From positions 28,533,963-28,597,962 of the forward strand of contig NC_091142.1 in NCBI RefSeq assembly GCF_041381155.1: a DNA stretch of 64,000 nt, given 5' to 3'. Origin of the DNA: Argopecten irradians. Its lineage: Eukaryota; Mollusca; Bivalvia; Pectinida; Pectinidae. The position numbers were made by a program, and so were the translations under genes. Each line of letters starts with the position of its first letter. Within the stretch, counting starts at the first letter, position 1. Positions 49,101 to 60,430 of the stretch are shown in pieces. A model generated the notes under the pieces. The model was not told where the DNA came from and did not search any database. It saw nothing but the letters and a program-made list of their open reading frames with translations.

Positions 49101-52100
49101 AAAATAATCATTACCAACTATGATTGTTAAACATTTTATAAAGGAAGCAAATAAGTCAATAAAACAATGCTATTATATGACTGGCATTTTTACCTGCACG
49201 CTTCCTGAAATATCACCTCCTTAGGTATGCATAGCTTTTGTTATTAAAAGTAAAGGTTTAGAACTGATCACAATTTAAGTATTTAGATGATCCATGAAAG
49301 ATACACACTTGCTTTCTATATCGGTTGCCATGGCTCCCACAAACTCTGACCTCTCCCCAAGCATGGCCAGTACTGTGCTAGTTGTCGAGGCATTTCCACC
49401 TCTCTGCCAATAGTAGTCTAGTACCCTGTATAACACAGAAAAGAGATCTCGCACAAAGTCACAACAATGAGAAACAAGTACCTGGTTAGCCTTTTGTAAA
49501 ACTATCTTCTTTATATATGTATAAATCTTTCAAATCTTTGGCTCCAGAATCAATCGTAGACAATAGTTTTTGCTTAGCCAATACCATGGTTTCAAGATCC
49601 CTAAACAATGTGAGTAAAGTACAATTTACGGTCGATTAGTCCCACCATCCAGTGATTATGACGTCATCATTTGGCATGATTTTTATTACGTCTTAAACAC
49701 CGGAAGGTGAGACTAATCAATGGTAAGTTGTACTTTACCCACGACGTTTTGGGATCTCCAACCCTGTATCAAAATGATATAATTTTATATGATTATCTGT
49801 AATTAGCTTATATGATCATCTGTAATTAGCAAAGTCTTAACTGAAAACAGACTCAAGACTGTTGGACCAGGAATATCTTGGTTTCTGAGTAGGTGGTCTT
49901 TATATGTATACATGTTCTAGCTTTGCATAAAGATATTTGGTCAAGGTCATCAACTTTAACAAATTTTATGGTGTGTTATCTCTGTATGCTTAAAACCCAA
50001 TAAAAGATATATGAGCTTCTGAGTAGTTGAGTTGTTTGAAGACCAAACTACACATTTTGATTTAAATGATGACCACTCGATGTCATTCATCTGAACAAAC
50101 CTGGTAGTCCCCTGACTACTACTTGGAACTACAGATCATCCAATAAATCAGACTGTGTAAAGTACCTTCCCTCACTTCATGCCAATTATTATTTGCTCTA
50201 ATATTCTTTCTGTTCAAAATTTTGTCAAAAAAATAACACAAGATTGGAGCCCTGTTTCATCACTTTAAGGGGTGTTGATGAATCTTGGGCCATAATTATG
50301 CAAAAGGATCAGCAGGAACAATTTACGTAACATTTGCGTTGAGTCCTCCTCTGGAAACGTTTCACAGTTGGCTATAAGATCTAGACAGGCTAATCCCACA
50401 CTCAGGACCCTTTTCATATTGAAACATCTGGTCCAGTTGATGCTTACCTGGAAAAAAACCCTCACATACATCTTCATTCATTTTTTTGTTCATTTTAATT
50501 TTTATTTTTTTCCCTATTTTTCATGATTATTCTAAGTGTTGTGTAGAGTAAAGCATATTGAACCTAATCATATTGCATACATGTATGTGGATAATACACT
50601 GATATGAAAATGAATCATTATTGCTCCCTCAATCAACAAATGCTTAGTCTAATACTTTAATTGTAAACCAGAGCCTAGTTTCATAAACATTTCTTAACTT
50701 TAAGAAATTCCTTAATTTGAATTTAATAAGATTTAGGATTAAGGATTTAATAAGAAAGCATTACAAAAGTTAACGAGTCATCCTTAAAATCTGTAATGCT
50801 TTCCTACGGATAATTTTAAGTTAAGGGATTCCTTAAATTCAATGAATGTTCTTGAAACTGCGCCCATGTAAATGTATATTAATCATAATGTATAACAGAT
50901 TTTCCATTGAAGAAACTTATTTTGTTTGTCTCCAGAGACTGCATGCATCTGAAAAAATGACATGGTTGATTTTTTTGGCAAAAAAAGGAAATAAACAAGA
51001 AGCCCAAGCTCACCTGACTTTTAATACAACACAGCATATAGAAGTACACATTAATAGAAAACAAATTGTGTTGTGTTTTTTCAGTTGAAATTGTCAGGTT
51101 CTGATATATTTGACCAAGTAGATCAAGGTTATTCTAGACTTCTAGTGAACAAATTTGAAGTGTTCTGTCCATGATGCTACTAGGGCCCAATTTCTAAATA
51201 CCATATTTAACTTGTTATTGAGAGATAATTTTTGAAGATATATAAAGCCTTGAAAGTAGAATACCAAGGTAATCCTTTACTCTTGAATGCCACAGACCCA
51301 ACATCAGGTCTCTTAGTTACTGACAAGAAGTTTATTAAATATTTTAGCCTGTATATGATCCAGGCTATGACCTGGAATAAAGGTCAGTCATTCATTGCCG
51401 CCCTTCATCAAAACACAATACAGGTAAAATATCTGGTCTCTAGGACTATTACTTACTGGCAAGAAATTTTAGCCTATTCGACCCCTGTAACTTAGAATGA
51501 AAGTCAAGGTTATCCATTTGAACACACTTAATTTGTTAGGACCTATAGTCCTTTATTCCAGCATGTTACAAGCCCAATATCAGGTCTCTAGGGCTCTTAT
51601 TTACAGTGTATTCACTAAAGTCATGAAAAATGTTAATCCTATTTAACTCCTATGACCTTAAATAAAGGTCGCCAAGGTCTTAATTTTAAGAAAAGTAGCT
51701 CTTTATCCCAACATGCTACAGGTCCAATATAAGATTTCTAAGACTCTTAGCTATTAACAAGAATTCATGTAAGGATTTTAGTCTATTTGTCCCCTGTGAC
51801 CTTGAATGAAGGTCAAGGTCGATTCATTTGAAGAACATTTGTAGGGCTTCATCCCAACATGTTACAGGTCCAATATCATGTCTCAAGGCCTCTTGGTTAT
51901 TAACAAGAAGTCGTGTTAAGATTTTAATCTATTTGATCCTGGTGACATTGAATGAAGGTCAAGGTCATTCATTCGAACAGACTTTGAAGCACCTTATCCC
52001 AGCATGCCAAGAAGTCATTTTCGATTACAGGTGCCCGACGAATCTAAACGTGTATAACCAAATTAATATGCACACCTTTGGTCCGTGTCTTCTTCTGGAT

Positions 52101-52179
52101 ACGAACGACACACTGTCACTATATCTAGACACATCATGCCGACGCTCAGCACCGTCTTCTGGTCGTTGTTAGCATCCAT
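46159..52179 (-). CDS. KHK: ketohexokinase (fructokinase), PfkB family
   Basis: KHK phosphorylates fructose to fructose-1-phosphate with ATP in the cytosol, the entry step of fructose use. Seven exons join in phase to 309 codons: 52179-52076, 49425-49309, 49091-48954, 48682-48610, 48416-48296, 47119-47005, 46420-46159. Human KHK has 298 residues. Seen in order: VLSVGMMCLD near the N-terminus, PEEDTDQR, WQRGGNAS (substrate-binding loop, residues 41-48), INQSNGSRTILH, KWIHIE (139-144), LELEKPR, YADVVFISK, VVICAW, then DTLGAGDTFNA with GAGD at 261-264 (anion hole and catalytic D264), and GCKVAGAKCGMKG. I see only one version of the exon that vertebrates duplicate (3A/3C). A second version of exon 1 exists at 50332-50417. 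The start at 52179 gives the best alignment with human KHK. TCTN2 is convergent. Confidence 0.94.
46455..46590. mobile_element. TTACAGAGTTA MITE, partial copy
   Basis: ACATTACAGAGTTATCTGCC and GGGTAGGCTTTGGTTGACAT match one arm of the copy at 38791-38949. Only fragments of the other arm (CTCGCAAAATAACAATGTCA) remain. It lies in KHK intron 6 directly upstream of exon 7. Confidence 0.55.
46870..46970 (+). mobile_element. SINE tail fragment
   Basis: GTAAATAGGACATTAAACCA followed by AACCAACCAAT matches the tail type of the SINE at 14427-14640. The pol III head is missing. It lies in KHK intron 6. Confidence 0.5.
47232..47640. mobile_element. CCCACCAT element, truncated copy 2
   Basis: GCCCACCATCATCAGATGTG and two units with AACAAGATGGCCGCCAG match the element at 36550-37440. 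The 3' terminus is missing. It lies in KHK intron 5. Confidence 0.7.
47770..48168. mobile_element. GGCCC-ended element with CTCACCTGG/CCAGGTGAG ends
   Basis: AGAGGCCCATAGGGCCTGTA and GCTCACCTGG at the start mirror CCAGGTGAGCT at the end. The interior has two related segments (CTGGCTAAATTTGGTTACAT; CTGGCCAAATTTGGTTAGAA). A truncated end lies at 46647-46680. Terminal words resemble those of the element at 30660-33748. It is non-coding, in KHK intron 5. Confidence 0.6.
49588..49763. mobile_element. palindromic MITE, copy 2
   Basis: GGTTTCAAGATCCCTAAAC and AAGTACAATTTACGG mirror to AAGTTGTACTTTACCCACG and TTGGGATCTCCAACCC, and the centre is GATTATGACGTCATCATTTG. It is clearly the same family as 15507-15686 and lies in KHK intron 1. 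Confidence 0.7.
50332..50417 (-). CDS. KHK: alternative (duplicated) first coding exon of KHK
   Basis: The frame from the ATG at 50417 reads MKRVLSVGLACLDLIANCET then FPEEDSTQ. It parallels exon 1 at 52179-52076 residue for residue (VLSVGMMCLD; YPEEDTDQ). Ended at the homologous position (CAAAT|GTTACG) it leaves two bases, the same phase as exon 1, and would splice in frame to exon 2, giving 303 codons. That donor fits consensus poorly. A better-looking donor five bases on (TTAC|GTAAAT) is out of frame with exon 2 unless the acceptor shifts. An acceptor-like TTTTTTTCCAG lies about 35 bases upstream of the ATG. It could be an alternative promoter/exon or a decaying duplicate. Confidence 0.6.
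51090..52030. repeat. degenerate ~150-170-bp tandem repeat in KHK intron 1
   Basis: About five units share CATGTTACAGGTCCAATATCA, TCTCTAGGACTCTTA-like words and GACCTTGAATGAAGGTCAAG. They lie between the two versions of exon 1. Two units contain TCAAGGTC followed by A or G, an orphan-nuclear-receptor-like extended half-site. Short ORFs here are repeat by-products. Confidence 0.7.
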
Positions 52180-54001
52180 GACAGCAAGTGTTCTACTTTC
52201 GTTTTTCACAATGGCCTAATGCAATTGATGAAAGTTAATATGAGTCGTGTCTGTTTAACCAGCAGTGTCATTCACACCAAAGTGAAAACAGTGTTATCAG
52301 ATATGGCACCAAGCAGTCATACGTGACCTAATTTTTCTGCGTTCATATCTTACTAGCCATGTGTCACTTTCCTAATATTTCGTCTACCGGATGTTATTGC
52401 TGATCAACGGTAGATAATTACAATCATATTTCCGGCCGCATGCTTGCCACTAAAGCGGACAAACCGTTCCAAATAATATGAAAATAATTCTATATTGAGA
52501 CATAGACAATGTATATGAAGCTATTTGCCTTTACATAAGAGTAACATCATTATAAGCGGTCAAATACATTATAGAAATTTAAGTTGTTAAAAAATATTTA
52601 CATACATGTATGTCCCTATATAGTCAATGGAAGAGAACTAAATGCGTTCTTAGCGTACGTAATCACAGGAGTTTGACGTTCTGTCAATAATATATTGTAT
52701 AAACATTCTACTTTATAAAAACACCAGGAGTGAAATGCATTGCTGACCAAATTTTTCACTACCTTCGGTAAAATTTCTGTAAAATTTGTTCTGGGCAATG
52801 TCTGCATGTGTCACGGTACTGTCACCGCGCCGATAATTAGGTATATCTAACATGTACATGTATTTCTTAAGGTTAAATAGAACACAGGGATCTGAGAATT
52901 AGTTACAGATTATATAATCATGGACCCACCAGAGTGCCGTAAGGCCATTTTTAGGCGTTTTAGGAGGTCTAGATAAGAAAAAAAAAACGATAAAAGTCAT
53001 ACTTTATGAGCAGGGTGGCAAGCCCTAATTAGACTCCAAATTTCTAACCCGCATACCTTTAGCGGCTATAAAAACACATTTCTAGCACATCTTCATAAAA
53101 ACGGTTACAACCGTTGGAAAGAGCGATAATTTTTCTTTCAAAACCATCATACACATCTATACAAACTACCCAGAACTTACCCAAACTAATTGAGGTTAAG
53201 TAGTAACATTCTATCCTAAAGCACCATTATGACAAACATTACTCTAGTCTCTTGAAAATCATCTAATCAAAATTCATAGGCTGTCTGTGTGGCGGATATA
53301 ATATGCATGAGCGATATCGATGCTTCCGCTGCAATCTCATTGGCCGGTCGCGCGGCTATAAATGTATATGTTTGAATAGTAACGGCGAAATCATTATATA
53401 GATGTACTACGTCCCGAGAAGAGAGACGTTTTTATCATAATATGTCTTGTACATAAATTTTCACATGAATGAACGAAATCAGAAGTAATATATAACTATT
53501 TTACAGTCTTAGGAATATTCGTTCATTTTAACATATACATGTAGCAGCCCAAGCTGGGAAAGAGGTTTAATTGATACTTCACTGACGAAACATTGGTATG
53601 AAACGACAATTGGAACTTTTTGTGCATCTTCTTTGTTTTATTAAAAAATAAAACCTCGGATTTTTATTATCTCTTCGAGACAGCGCCTTAAAAATCTTAC
53701 GGACTTTTTTGAAGTTTTGGAAAATTACTTACACTTGAGGTATTTTAGTCCACGTTGCCTTGGAGTCTATGTCTGTGACAGTTCTGCGCAGTCCAAACAA
53801 TTATTAATTCTTGTGTAAGTTTATACTAAATAGTACATTATTCCATCATAAGTTACATGTTGCAACCGGTGGAATTCTTCCGATGCTAATAATATCTCGA
53901 CACAACGCAATATTTTATGCCAAAAATAACGTCATTGTTTCGCGGTAAAATGGACGTCATGGAAACGTACGAGGAATAACAGGAAGTTGGATGCCGTCAA
54001 G
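52180..54001. other. upstream region of KHK
   Basis: This includes KHK 5' UTR and promoter sequence near 52180-52450, where no TATA box is evident on the minus strand. I find no further gene to about 53300. A plus-strand promoter-like segment is listed separately. Confidence 0.4.
53335..53362 (+). promoter_or_regulatory. candidate TATA promoter
   Basis: CTCATTGGCC (an inverted CCAAT box) is followed about 15 bp later by GGCTATAAATG, within a locally GC-rich patch. It could start a plus-strand transcript, possibly the one containing the short exon at 54002. Core motifs of this kind occur by chance. Confidence 0.3.
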
Positions 54002-54017
54002 ATGGGAAAGAAACTGG
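54002..54017 (+). CDS. possible first coding exon (MGKKL...)
   Basis: ATGGGAAAGAAACTGG is followed by a strong donor GTAAGT, encoding MGKKL plus one base. An upstream ATG at 53990 opens a short overlapping ORF. A partner exon could not be found in the window, since the large repeat element begins at 55181. Very short first exons are common, but 16 bases alone prove nothing. Confidence 0.25.
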
Positions 54018-54421
54018 GTAAGTCAGGCACTCTAATAATAGGCATTCTTGTTATATATGAGTTTCCAGTTACTATATTGGTAAGACATTTCGATCGTATA
54101 CATTTGTTTTTGTAGATCTACCTGTCCTAACCTCTGTTATAACCATAACATTGACGTCAATCAATCAAATTCAATCTATTCAACCTGTTTTGTGTTATTT
54201 GCTTTAGATTTTGTAATATTTCACGAGTAGTCCGAAGTGTATGACGATCTTGTTATCTCCGTTTCTTGAAATAAACTTGAGTAAAAACCGGTCTTTTTAA
54301 AAGTCATTTTTGACATATGTTACAGTTACTTCAATTGGTTGAAGTAACTGTAATACTATGTGCCGATGGTGTGAAGCTGGTATGTTCATATCGCGCAGGG
54401 TTGCATATTATTAGTTCTAGT

Positions 54422-54548
54422 CAGTTACTGACCCCCTATAAAGGCATAGAGGGTCAGTAAGATTTATAGGGGGCGAGGGCGTAGCCCGAGCCTCCTATAC
54501 TTCTTACTGACCCTCTATGCCTTTATAGGGGGTCAGTAACTGACTATA
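54422..54548. repeat. 120-bp palindrome
   Basis: TCAGTTACTGACCCCCTATA with AAGGCATAGAGGGTCAGTAAG is mirrored exactly at the other end. The centre reads GGGGGCGAGGGCGTAGCCCG. The end of the window (63962-64000) holds a related sequence, ACTGACCCCCTATAAAG. Confidence 0.85.
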
Positions 54549-55180
54549 TAACGAATTTATCGCATCGAGGACCATTTATTTGTTTCATTAGATCTTTGTT
54601 TCCTATTTGTTTTTCTCAAGAATCCGACATCAAACCTGAACCATGCTGGCGAAGTATAAAACAATCGCCGCATTTTTAAATTTTTGGCCTACAGTAGGCC
54701 TACGTATTTATTTACATGTATTACTATATAAGTAACCTGAAGAACCATACTGAGTAATTCATAAATCAACAATAATTCGACATTCCTAGTGCACAATAGG
54801 CCTAACCTCAATGCGACAACAGAATGGTTGTATATTGAAAGCATCACAAACAAAAGTGACACAAACATCAATCCAACATTTATAGCGCAGACTCATGATC
54901 ATCTCTGCATTCTCGCTGAGTTAATCACTTAAAGCAATGCCGATAAATTAGCTGTAGAGTGAGGGTTGATAGATCTAAAGATACGAACCCCTCCATTTGT
55001 TTATGGTCGCAGTCAAGAAAACGCTTGAATTCTTACGTTTGACTTTCACCGCGTCATCAACTTTCAAACTGGCGTAGGGGAAGCAACTCGTATCTAAAAA
55101 TGCGTTTCATTTAACTTGAAGTATTAAAACGATTTTAGATAAATTTTACATAAAAAAATAATAAGTAAAATATATTTTTA

Positions 55181-57487
55181 TATGGTGGCTGATTACGGCC
55201 ATCTCGTGTTGTTGTGTTGTCGCCTTGTCGTGTTGTCGCCTTGTCGAGTTGTCGCGGTCTCAAACTGCGACAACCCGAGATTTAACAGTTAAAATGTCGA
55301 CTTGTCGCGTTTCCGAACCGCGACAAGTCGACAACACGACAAGACGACAAGTCGACAACACGACAAGTCGACATTTCAAACACGCTAATTAGCGCGTACA
55401 GAATCTCGTGTTGTCGCGGTAAAATGTCGACTTGTCGTGTTGTCGAGTTGTCGACTTGTCGTGTTGTCGCCTTGTCGACTTGTCGTGTTGTCGCCTTGTC
55501 GTGTTGTCGACTTGTCGCCTTCCTGTTACACATGCGCAAACAATGGATAACACTCGCCATATTGGATTGCTAATGAAAATAATTGTGTGCATGTGTTTGT
55601 ACCTAGATGAAGAAATTTGATAGCAATTTCTTTACCGAGGGTTGTCAAAGTATTTTTCTCTGAACTATAAATTTCAATAATTTGTTTATTATATGATAAT
55701 CGTGTAATAATGGTCTGGTCATGCCGTCTGATTAGTACGCAGTAATCGTCATCTGTTAATTTTAAGGTCACTTGAACCGCTAAGGCCTAATAGTTCGAAG
55801 GCCCGTTAATCCGAAAATTGGAAAATATTGCAATTTTATGGTGGCATATTTCTGCTATCGATTTGCCGACTTACGACTTAATAATGTCGACATCGTTAAG
55901 GCATTAAGTCGAAATCATATCGGAATATGTCGACATACATGTAAACAGAAAAATATGTCGACTTACCACATGTACATGCCCACATAATGAATCCAAGATA
56001 TTTATGTAGACAGTCGGTAACTCGGCGATTAATGTGTTTATGCTCGGGTGTGACATCGACTTGTCAGTTATTGATGTCGACATCTAAACTAAAAGATGTC
56101 GACATCTGGTCTTGGAAGTGGAAATCAAAGGCCACCCTTTCATAGAGCACTGTGTATATGCAGCAAAAGCCATACAGCAGAGATCGACGTTGATTTTGTT
56201 AATTCAAGTTTTTATTCATTTGATTTCAAAAAAAAAAAATGTGATCCTGCACATCCCGGCCATGAAACTGTAGCCTGCGTGTACGTAGTTGTTAGCCCGA
56301 GCTAAGGAAGTGTACAACGAATTATAAATATATATAACCGTGGGTTGAAAATTCGTTTCAAAGCTGTGTGTGTGTTTTGTTGATTGGCATTCGTACCAAG
56401 TCCATGTAGTACATACCGTACTATACTATATTAAAAGAATGAATGAAAATAAAAATTTAAAAAAAAAAATAAAAAAAAGATTTTTTTTTATGTTGTATTT
56501 TCTTGTGAATCCCGAAAAAAAAAAAAACCAGTTACGTAATTTAAAAGCCATAAAGGTCACAGTACAGGTACACAATACACGTTGGGAAACCAGCTTTACT
56601 TGTTAGCTTGGCCTACAGATTTAAATGTAAATCTCTGCCTCGATACACTTATATAAAGGCACAACGAATTTTTGTTACGGTCTTAATGGTCAGATTCAAA
56701 CTTTGGGCTAAAAATCCTCCAGGGACGCGGTTTTAAACTCCCAACTCGCGATACATCTGCATCTATTTTTCGTAGTAAAAACATGCGTTCTTTGTAGTCA
56801 AACGTAGTAAAAAAAAGTCACGTGCTTATACCTCATTCATGCCATTGGCCGGAATATACAATTGTATTATGGGTAACTAGTGATCACGTGATTTTGTGTT
56901 TACTTCCAAATATGGTGATAGTTTGCTTGCCATTTCTTCGGAGAAATTGATTTATTTGAAAATATTTAGACTCCAAAATATTATTAATATTGCATGCTTA
57001 TCATTTGACTTGCACATATGCACTGTTTTACTATAAATAATGAACTGAAATGAGTTGTAAAACTGCCATTTTCACGTTTTGTAAATAAATGATATAATAC
57101 GAATTGACCAATTCAATAGGTCTAACCGTCTAATCTAAAATCAGCGAAGATCGGCTACTCCCGGCTAAATTCGTAGAATTCTAAATTTATATTTTATATA
57201 TATTATTACCTACTTAAGGGCTCAGAACATACATATAACACAGAGAAAATAAGGCCAAAGTATGTATAAATACCAGGTCAGAGAAATCACTCTATTTGGA
57301 AGTAAACACACACTCATGTGATCACTAGTTACCCACTAATACAATTCCATATTTATTTCGGCCAATGGCATGAATGAGGTATAATCACGTGACTTGTTTT
57401 ACTACGTTTTACTACAAAGAACGCGTGTTTTGTACAATTATGGGGAAAATCCTCCGCGGATCGTGGTTTCATTTCCACCATTTGAAA
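55181..57487 (+). repeat. left terminal inverted repeat arm
   Basis: The outer ~340 bp is built from variants of GTCGACTTGTCGTGTTGTCG. A zone at 55870-56110 is dense in the palindrome ATGTCGACAT. The inner zone (56770-57440) contains its own inverted repeat. ORFs crossing the arm (for example 55282-55560) are products of the subrepeats. Confidence 0.85.
56770..57440. repeat. inverted repeat nested in the left arm
   Basis: GCGTTCTTTGTAGTCAAACG, ACCTCATTCATGCCATTGGCC and GGGTAACTAGTGATCACGTG at 56785-56930 are mirrored at about 57290-57430. The same nested palindrome occurs in the right arm (about 61735-62400). It was probably present before the arms were duplicated. Confidence 0.8.
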
Positions 57488-57946
57488 TTGTTAGCAATAC
57501 TATCATATCATAGTTTATTTTCCATATTATTTCCAAACAAATAGTTATAAGCTTCCGCATAGCCCACTTAGCTTTTTGGGTATCAATATATATTAATCAA
57601 ACAATTTAATTTATAAATAAGGACGTTAATTATAGAATTTCTAACTGCGTTGAAAATTAACTGCGTACGGTAAACCACATACCGGTTATGTCTCATCAAT
57701 GGATAGTTCCCAGTAAAAACTGTTTTTCTTAGCTAGTGATAAGTTAGTTTAAAGATGATTTTTTTTTCGTACGCATAAAGTGATGAACCTTGCGTGGAGT
57801 AAGATTTTTAGTATAAGCAAATCGTCGCCAAAGAGATATTTTGATCGGCAAATTATTTTGATTAAAAAGAATATATTGATGGGCATAATAAAAAAGCAAG
57901 GACATATAAACATAAACAAATTAAATTCTTCATAAAATGTTTAACT

Positions 57947-58270
57947 ATGTATGTTTGGAATATAGTTTTCAAAAACGGCAAGGTGCGCGAAATAGTTTGT
58001 ATAATACGTATACATTTGCTACATGGAACCTGGCGCGTTGCGAAAAGCATTGGAAAAAATGAGAAATCGTTCATAGACGTTAAAAATCTCGGCATTAGGA
58101 AAGTACACTTTATTTCACTCAATCGATCGGAGAAACCCGTTATGCACTGGCTTAAGGATAATAGCAAAAAAATTTATCTATTCGCGGCATGTGGACTGAT
58201 CGTTAGCATCATTATCAATGTTTTTGTTCACAGGATCCGATCGCTAAAATGTAGGTTTCACTATGTCTGA
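57947..58270 (+). CDS. 107-codon ORF with one membrane segment, unrecognised
   Basis: This is the most protein-like frame inside the large element. The second half (KPVMHWLKDNSKK, then the hydrophobic IYLFAACGLIVSIIINVFVH, then basic RIRSLK) resembles the N-terminus of a type II membrane protein starting at an internal ATG near 58142. A donor-like AAAT|GTAGGT follows the basic residues. It could be a captured exon. No family is recognised. Confidence 0.3.
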   Translation: MYVWNIVFKNGKVREIVCIIRIHLLHGTWRVAKSIGKNEKSFIDVKNLGIRKVHFISLNRSEKPVMHWLKDNSKKIYLFAACGLIVSIIINVFVHRIRSLKCRFHYV

Positions 58271-60430
58271 TAAACGTAACATGACAGAATTCAAATTAAA
58301 TCCTACTTTCTACACCAGTTTAAATGTCTGATTACAGTGATGTTGATTTGTTTCTGAATTTGTCTTAGAATCTATTGTAATTCTAGAAAACCTTGATAAT
58401 TTGTCAATATCCCTTATTTTGTCCTTTCTTTTATCAAAACGCGTGATAGTTATATGATAAACAATATATATATTTGAATTGTATGGATCCATTCATGTAG
58501 TATTATTGTTCACTTAAATTTGCCTGCTCGAAAGGTAGACCCCTAGGCTAGGACTGCAGTTTGCCATGGTCACTTGGACTTCATACTGTTCCATCAACCA
58601 CACGGGGTATGATAATCTAAATTACCTAACATTGGCCAGAGTGGGACCAGGGGCCTGGGGCCTTCTTTGGGCACCCTTCAAATATGTTCAGTCAAGTGTA
58701 TCACAGACTAACAACACCTGTATACATGTAGTACCTTATCCCAACCCCAGGAGGTCCATTTATAGCATGCATGTACTTAGGTGGCAGCCTCTCTACATAC
58801 ATACATTGTACATCATCACACAAATACGTACAGTTATACAACAATGCTAGTCAATAGGGATATGTGTTTTAACTAGTAGTGCATTTTAATTTATTTGCTA
58901 ATGAAGCTTTATATATTAAAAATTAAAAATAATCTAAATACCAAGTGTATAGTTAACTAAAACATTTATTTCAAGATTATTGGAATATCATATTTCATCC
59001 AATATCTTTTCATTAATTTAATTTTTTTACACTGGTTTTTTACATATATCAGAAACCTGATTATCATGACTATGTATATAAAATACCATGTTACAATGTT
59101 GAATAAGTTCCTAATCTACATTAATTTTTGATTATAATATATATATGTATTATTGGTTAATTCAAGGTTGTGACAGACATGCATTATTTACGCATTGTAC
59201 AGCTACCGTCAGCTCCACTTCACGCCCCCCCCCCCCCCCCCCCAGGAACCGGTGTACATGTTTACCCAGGCTCTACAACAAACATGTACATGTATCTAAG
59301 AAGAATGGTACTTATGTGTTTCAAACTCATGAACATATGTGATTTTTTAAACGGTAAAGTATATTTGTTTGTCTTAACAAACTTCCATAGAAACAATTCT
59401 AAAATCACATATTATATAAGGATACTGCCCCCATTCTCATAAAGCCGTGCAAACACAGAAGGTAACGATTCTGCCCTCTGGCCATCTATCGATGGTCACC
59501 TTGAGGCACCTGTATAGCTGGATACTGTGGCTTACCTGTATGTTTGACAAGTTATAATTATTGGACCATGACGCAATATACGGTCAAGATAACTTGCGGG
59601 GTTGGGATCATAAACTTATTGTGTGTACCGGTAATTAAGAATCAAAACAAGCTGAATTGGGTACTTGTAGGTAGACTAGCCACCAATTAGTGGAGGACGT
59701 CATATAGTTTGAAGTGGATTTAATTCTGCATGATCTTTTAAAGACGTTCAGTTTTTAATAAAGAATATGTAATTAAGTTTTTTTTTACGTACAATACTTT
59801 TAGAACTTAAAATAGCAAGAAAAATATTATAAAAGTGTATATATTTTAATGAAAGACGATCTACAAGGGTATCGCTAGACAACTGATTGATAGGCACCAA
59901 ATCTTTTTGTTTTAAAAGCTATGTATTACCCGGTATATGATTGTATTACTGATAGCTTATTATAAAAGAAAAAGTGTCTCAAAAGCACATTAGGACTGGT
60001 TTTTGCTGCAATTCAAAGTTGTTTTTGACTTGTGAAAATGCTTGATGTAAATGATATATATATTTACCCATAAAACATTTACTTTTGAAAACGTAATATA
60101 GACAATTTAAGATAAGAAATGGAAACTACTGATATAATATTAAATAGACATATACTTAATGAATATAAATCAATCTTTATTACTTTTGCAGTGAAAAGGT
60201 TTTATTCATGTATACTAAAACATATTGTATTATATAGTTATATATATACTGTACATTAAATTGTAGATGTTGTAATTAAAAAAAAAATAAACACTTAAAA
60301 ATTATAATTATGTATTATTTCAAATTGAAGAACTTATTCTTCCCCGATCCCTAACTGTAAACACACCACCTTGTCTGTCTAGGTCTCAATGTACCTGGAC
60401 ACGATGTCCACCTGTAGTGGACACCGTGTT
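58271..60430. other. centre of the large element, no gene seen
   Basis: AT-rich sequence without a convincing gene. A run of about 19 C bases starts at about 59225. ORFs around 58566-58850 and 59145-59442 lack recognisable domains and cross low-complexity sequence. Confidence 0.5.

Noticed and set aside
50332-50417. Start of a separate second ketohexokinase gene
   Set aside because: Only a first-exon equivalent is present. No second set of exons 2-7 occurs before the shared exon 2 at 49425, so an alternative first exon is the simpler reading.
55282-55560. ORFs with TTRQVDKATTRQVD-type repeats
   Set aside because: They result from GTCGACAAC subrepeats in the inverted arm, appear on both strands and in the mirrored copy, and have no domain.
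59145-59442. Overlapping ORFs with Pro-rich segments
   Set aside because: The Pro-rich part is a poly-C run and the rest lacks any recognisable domain.
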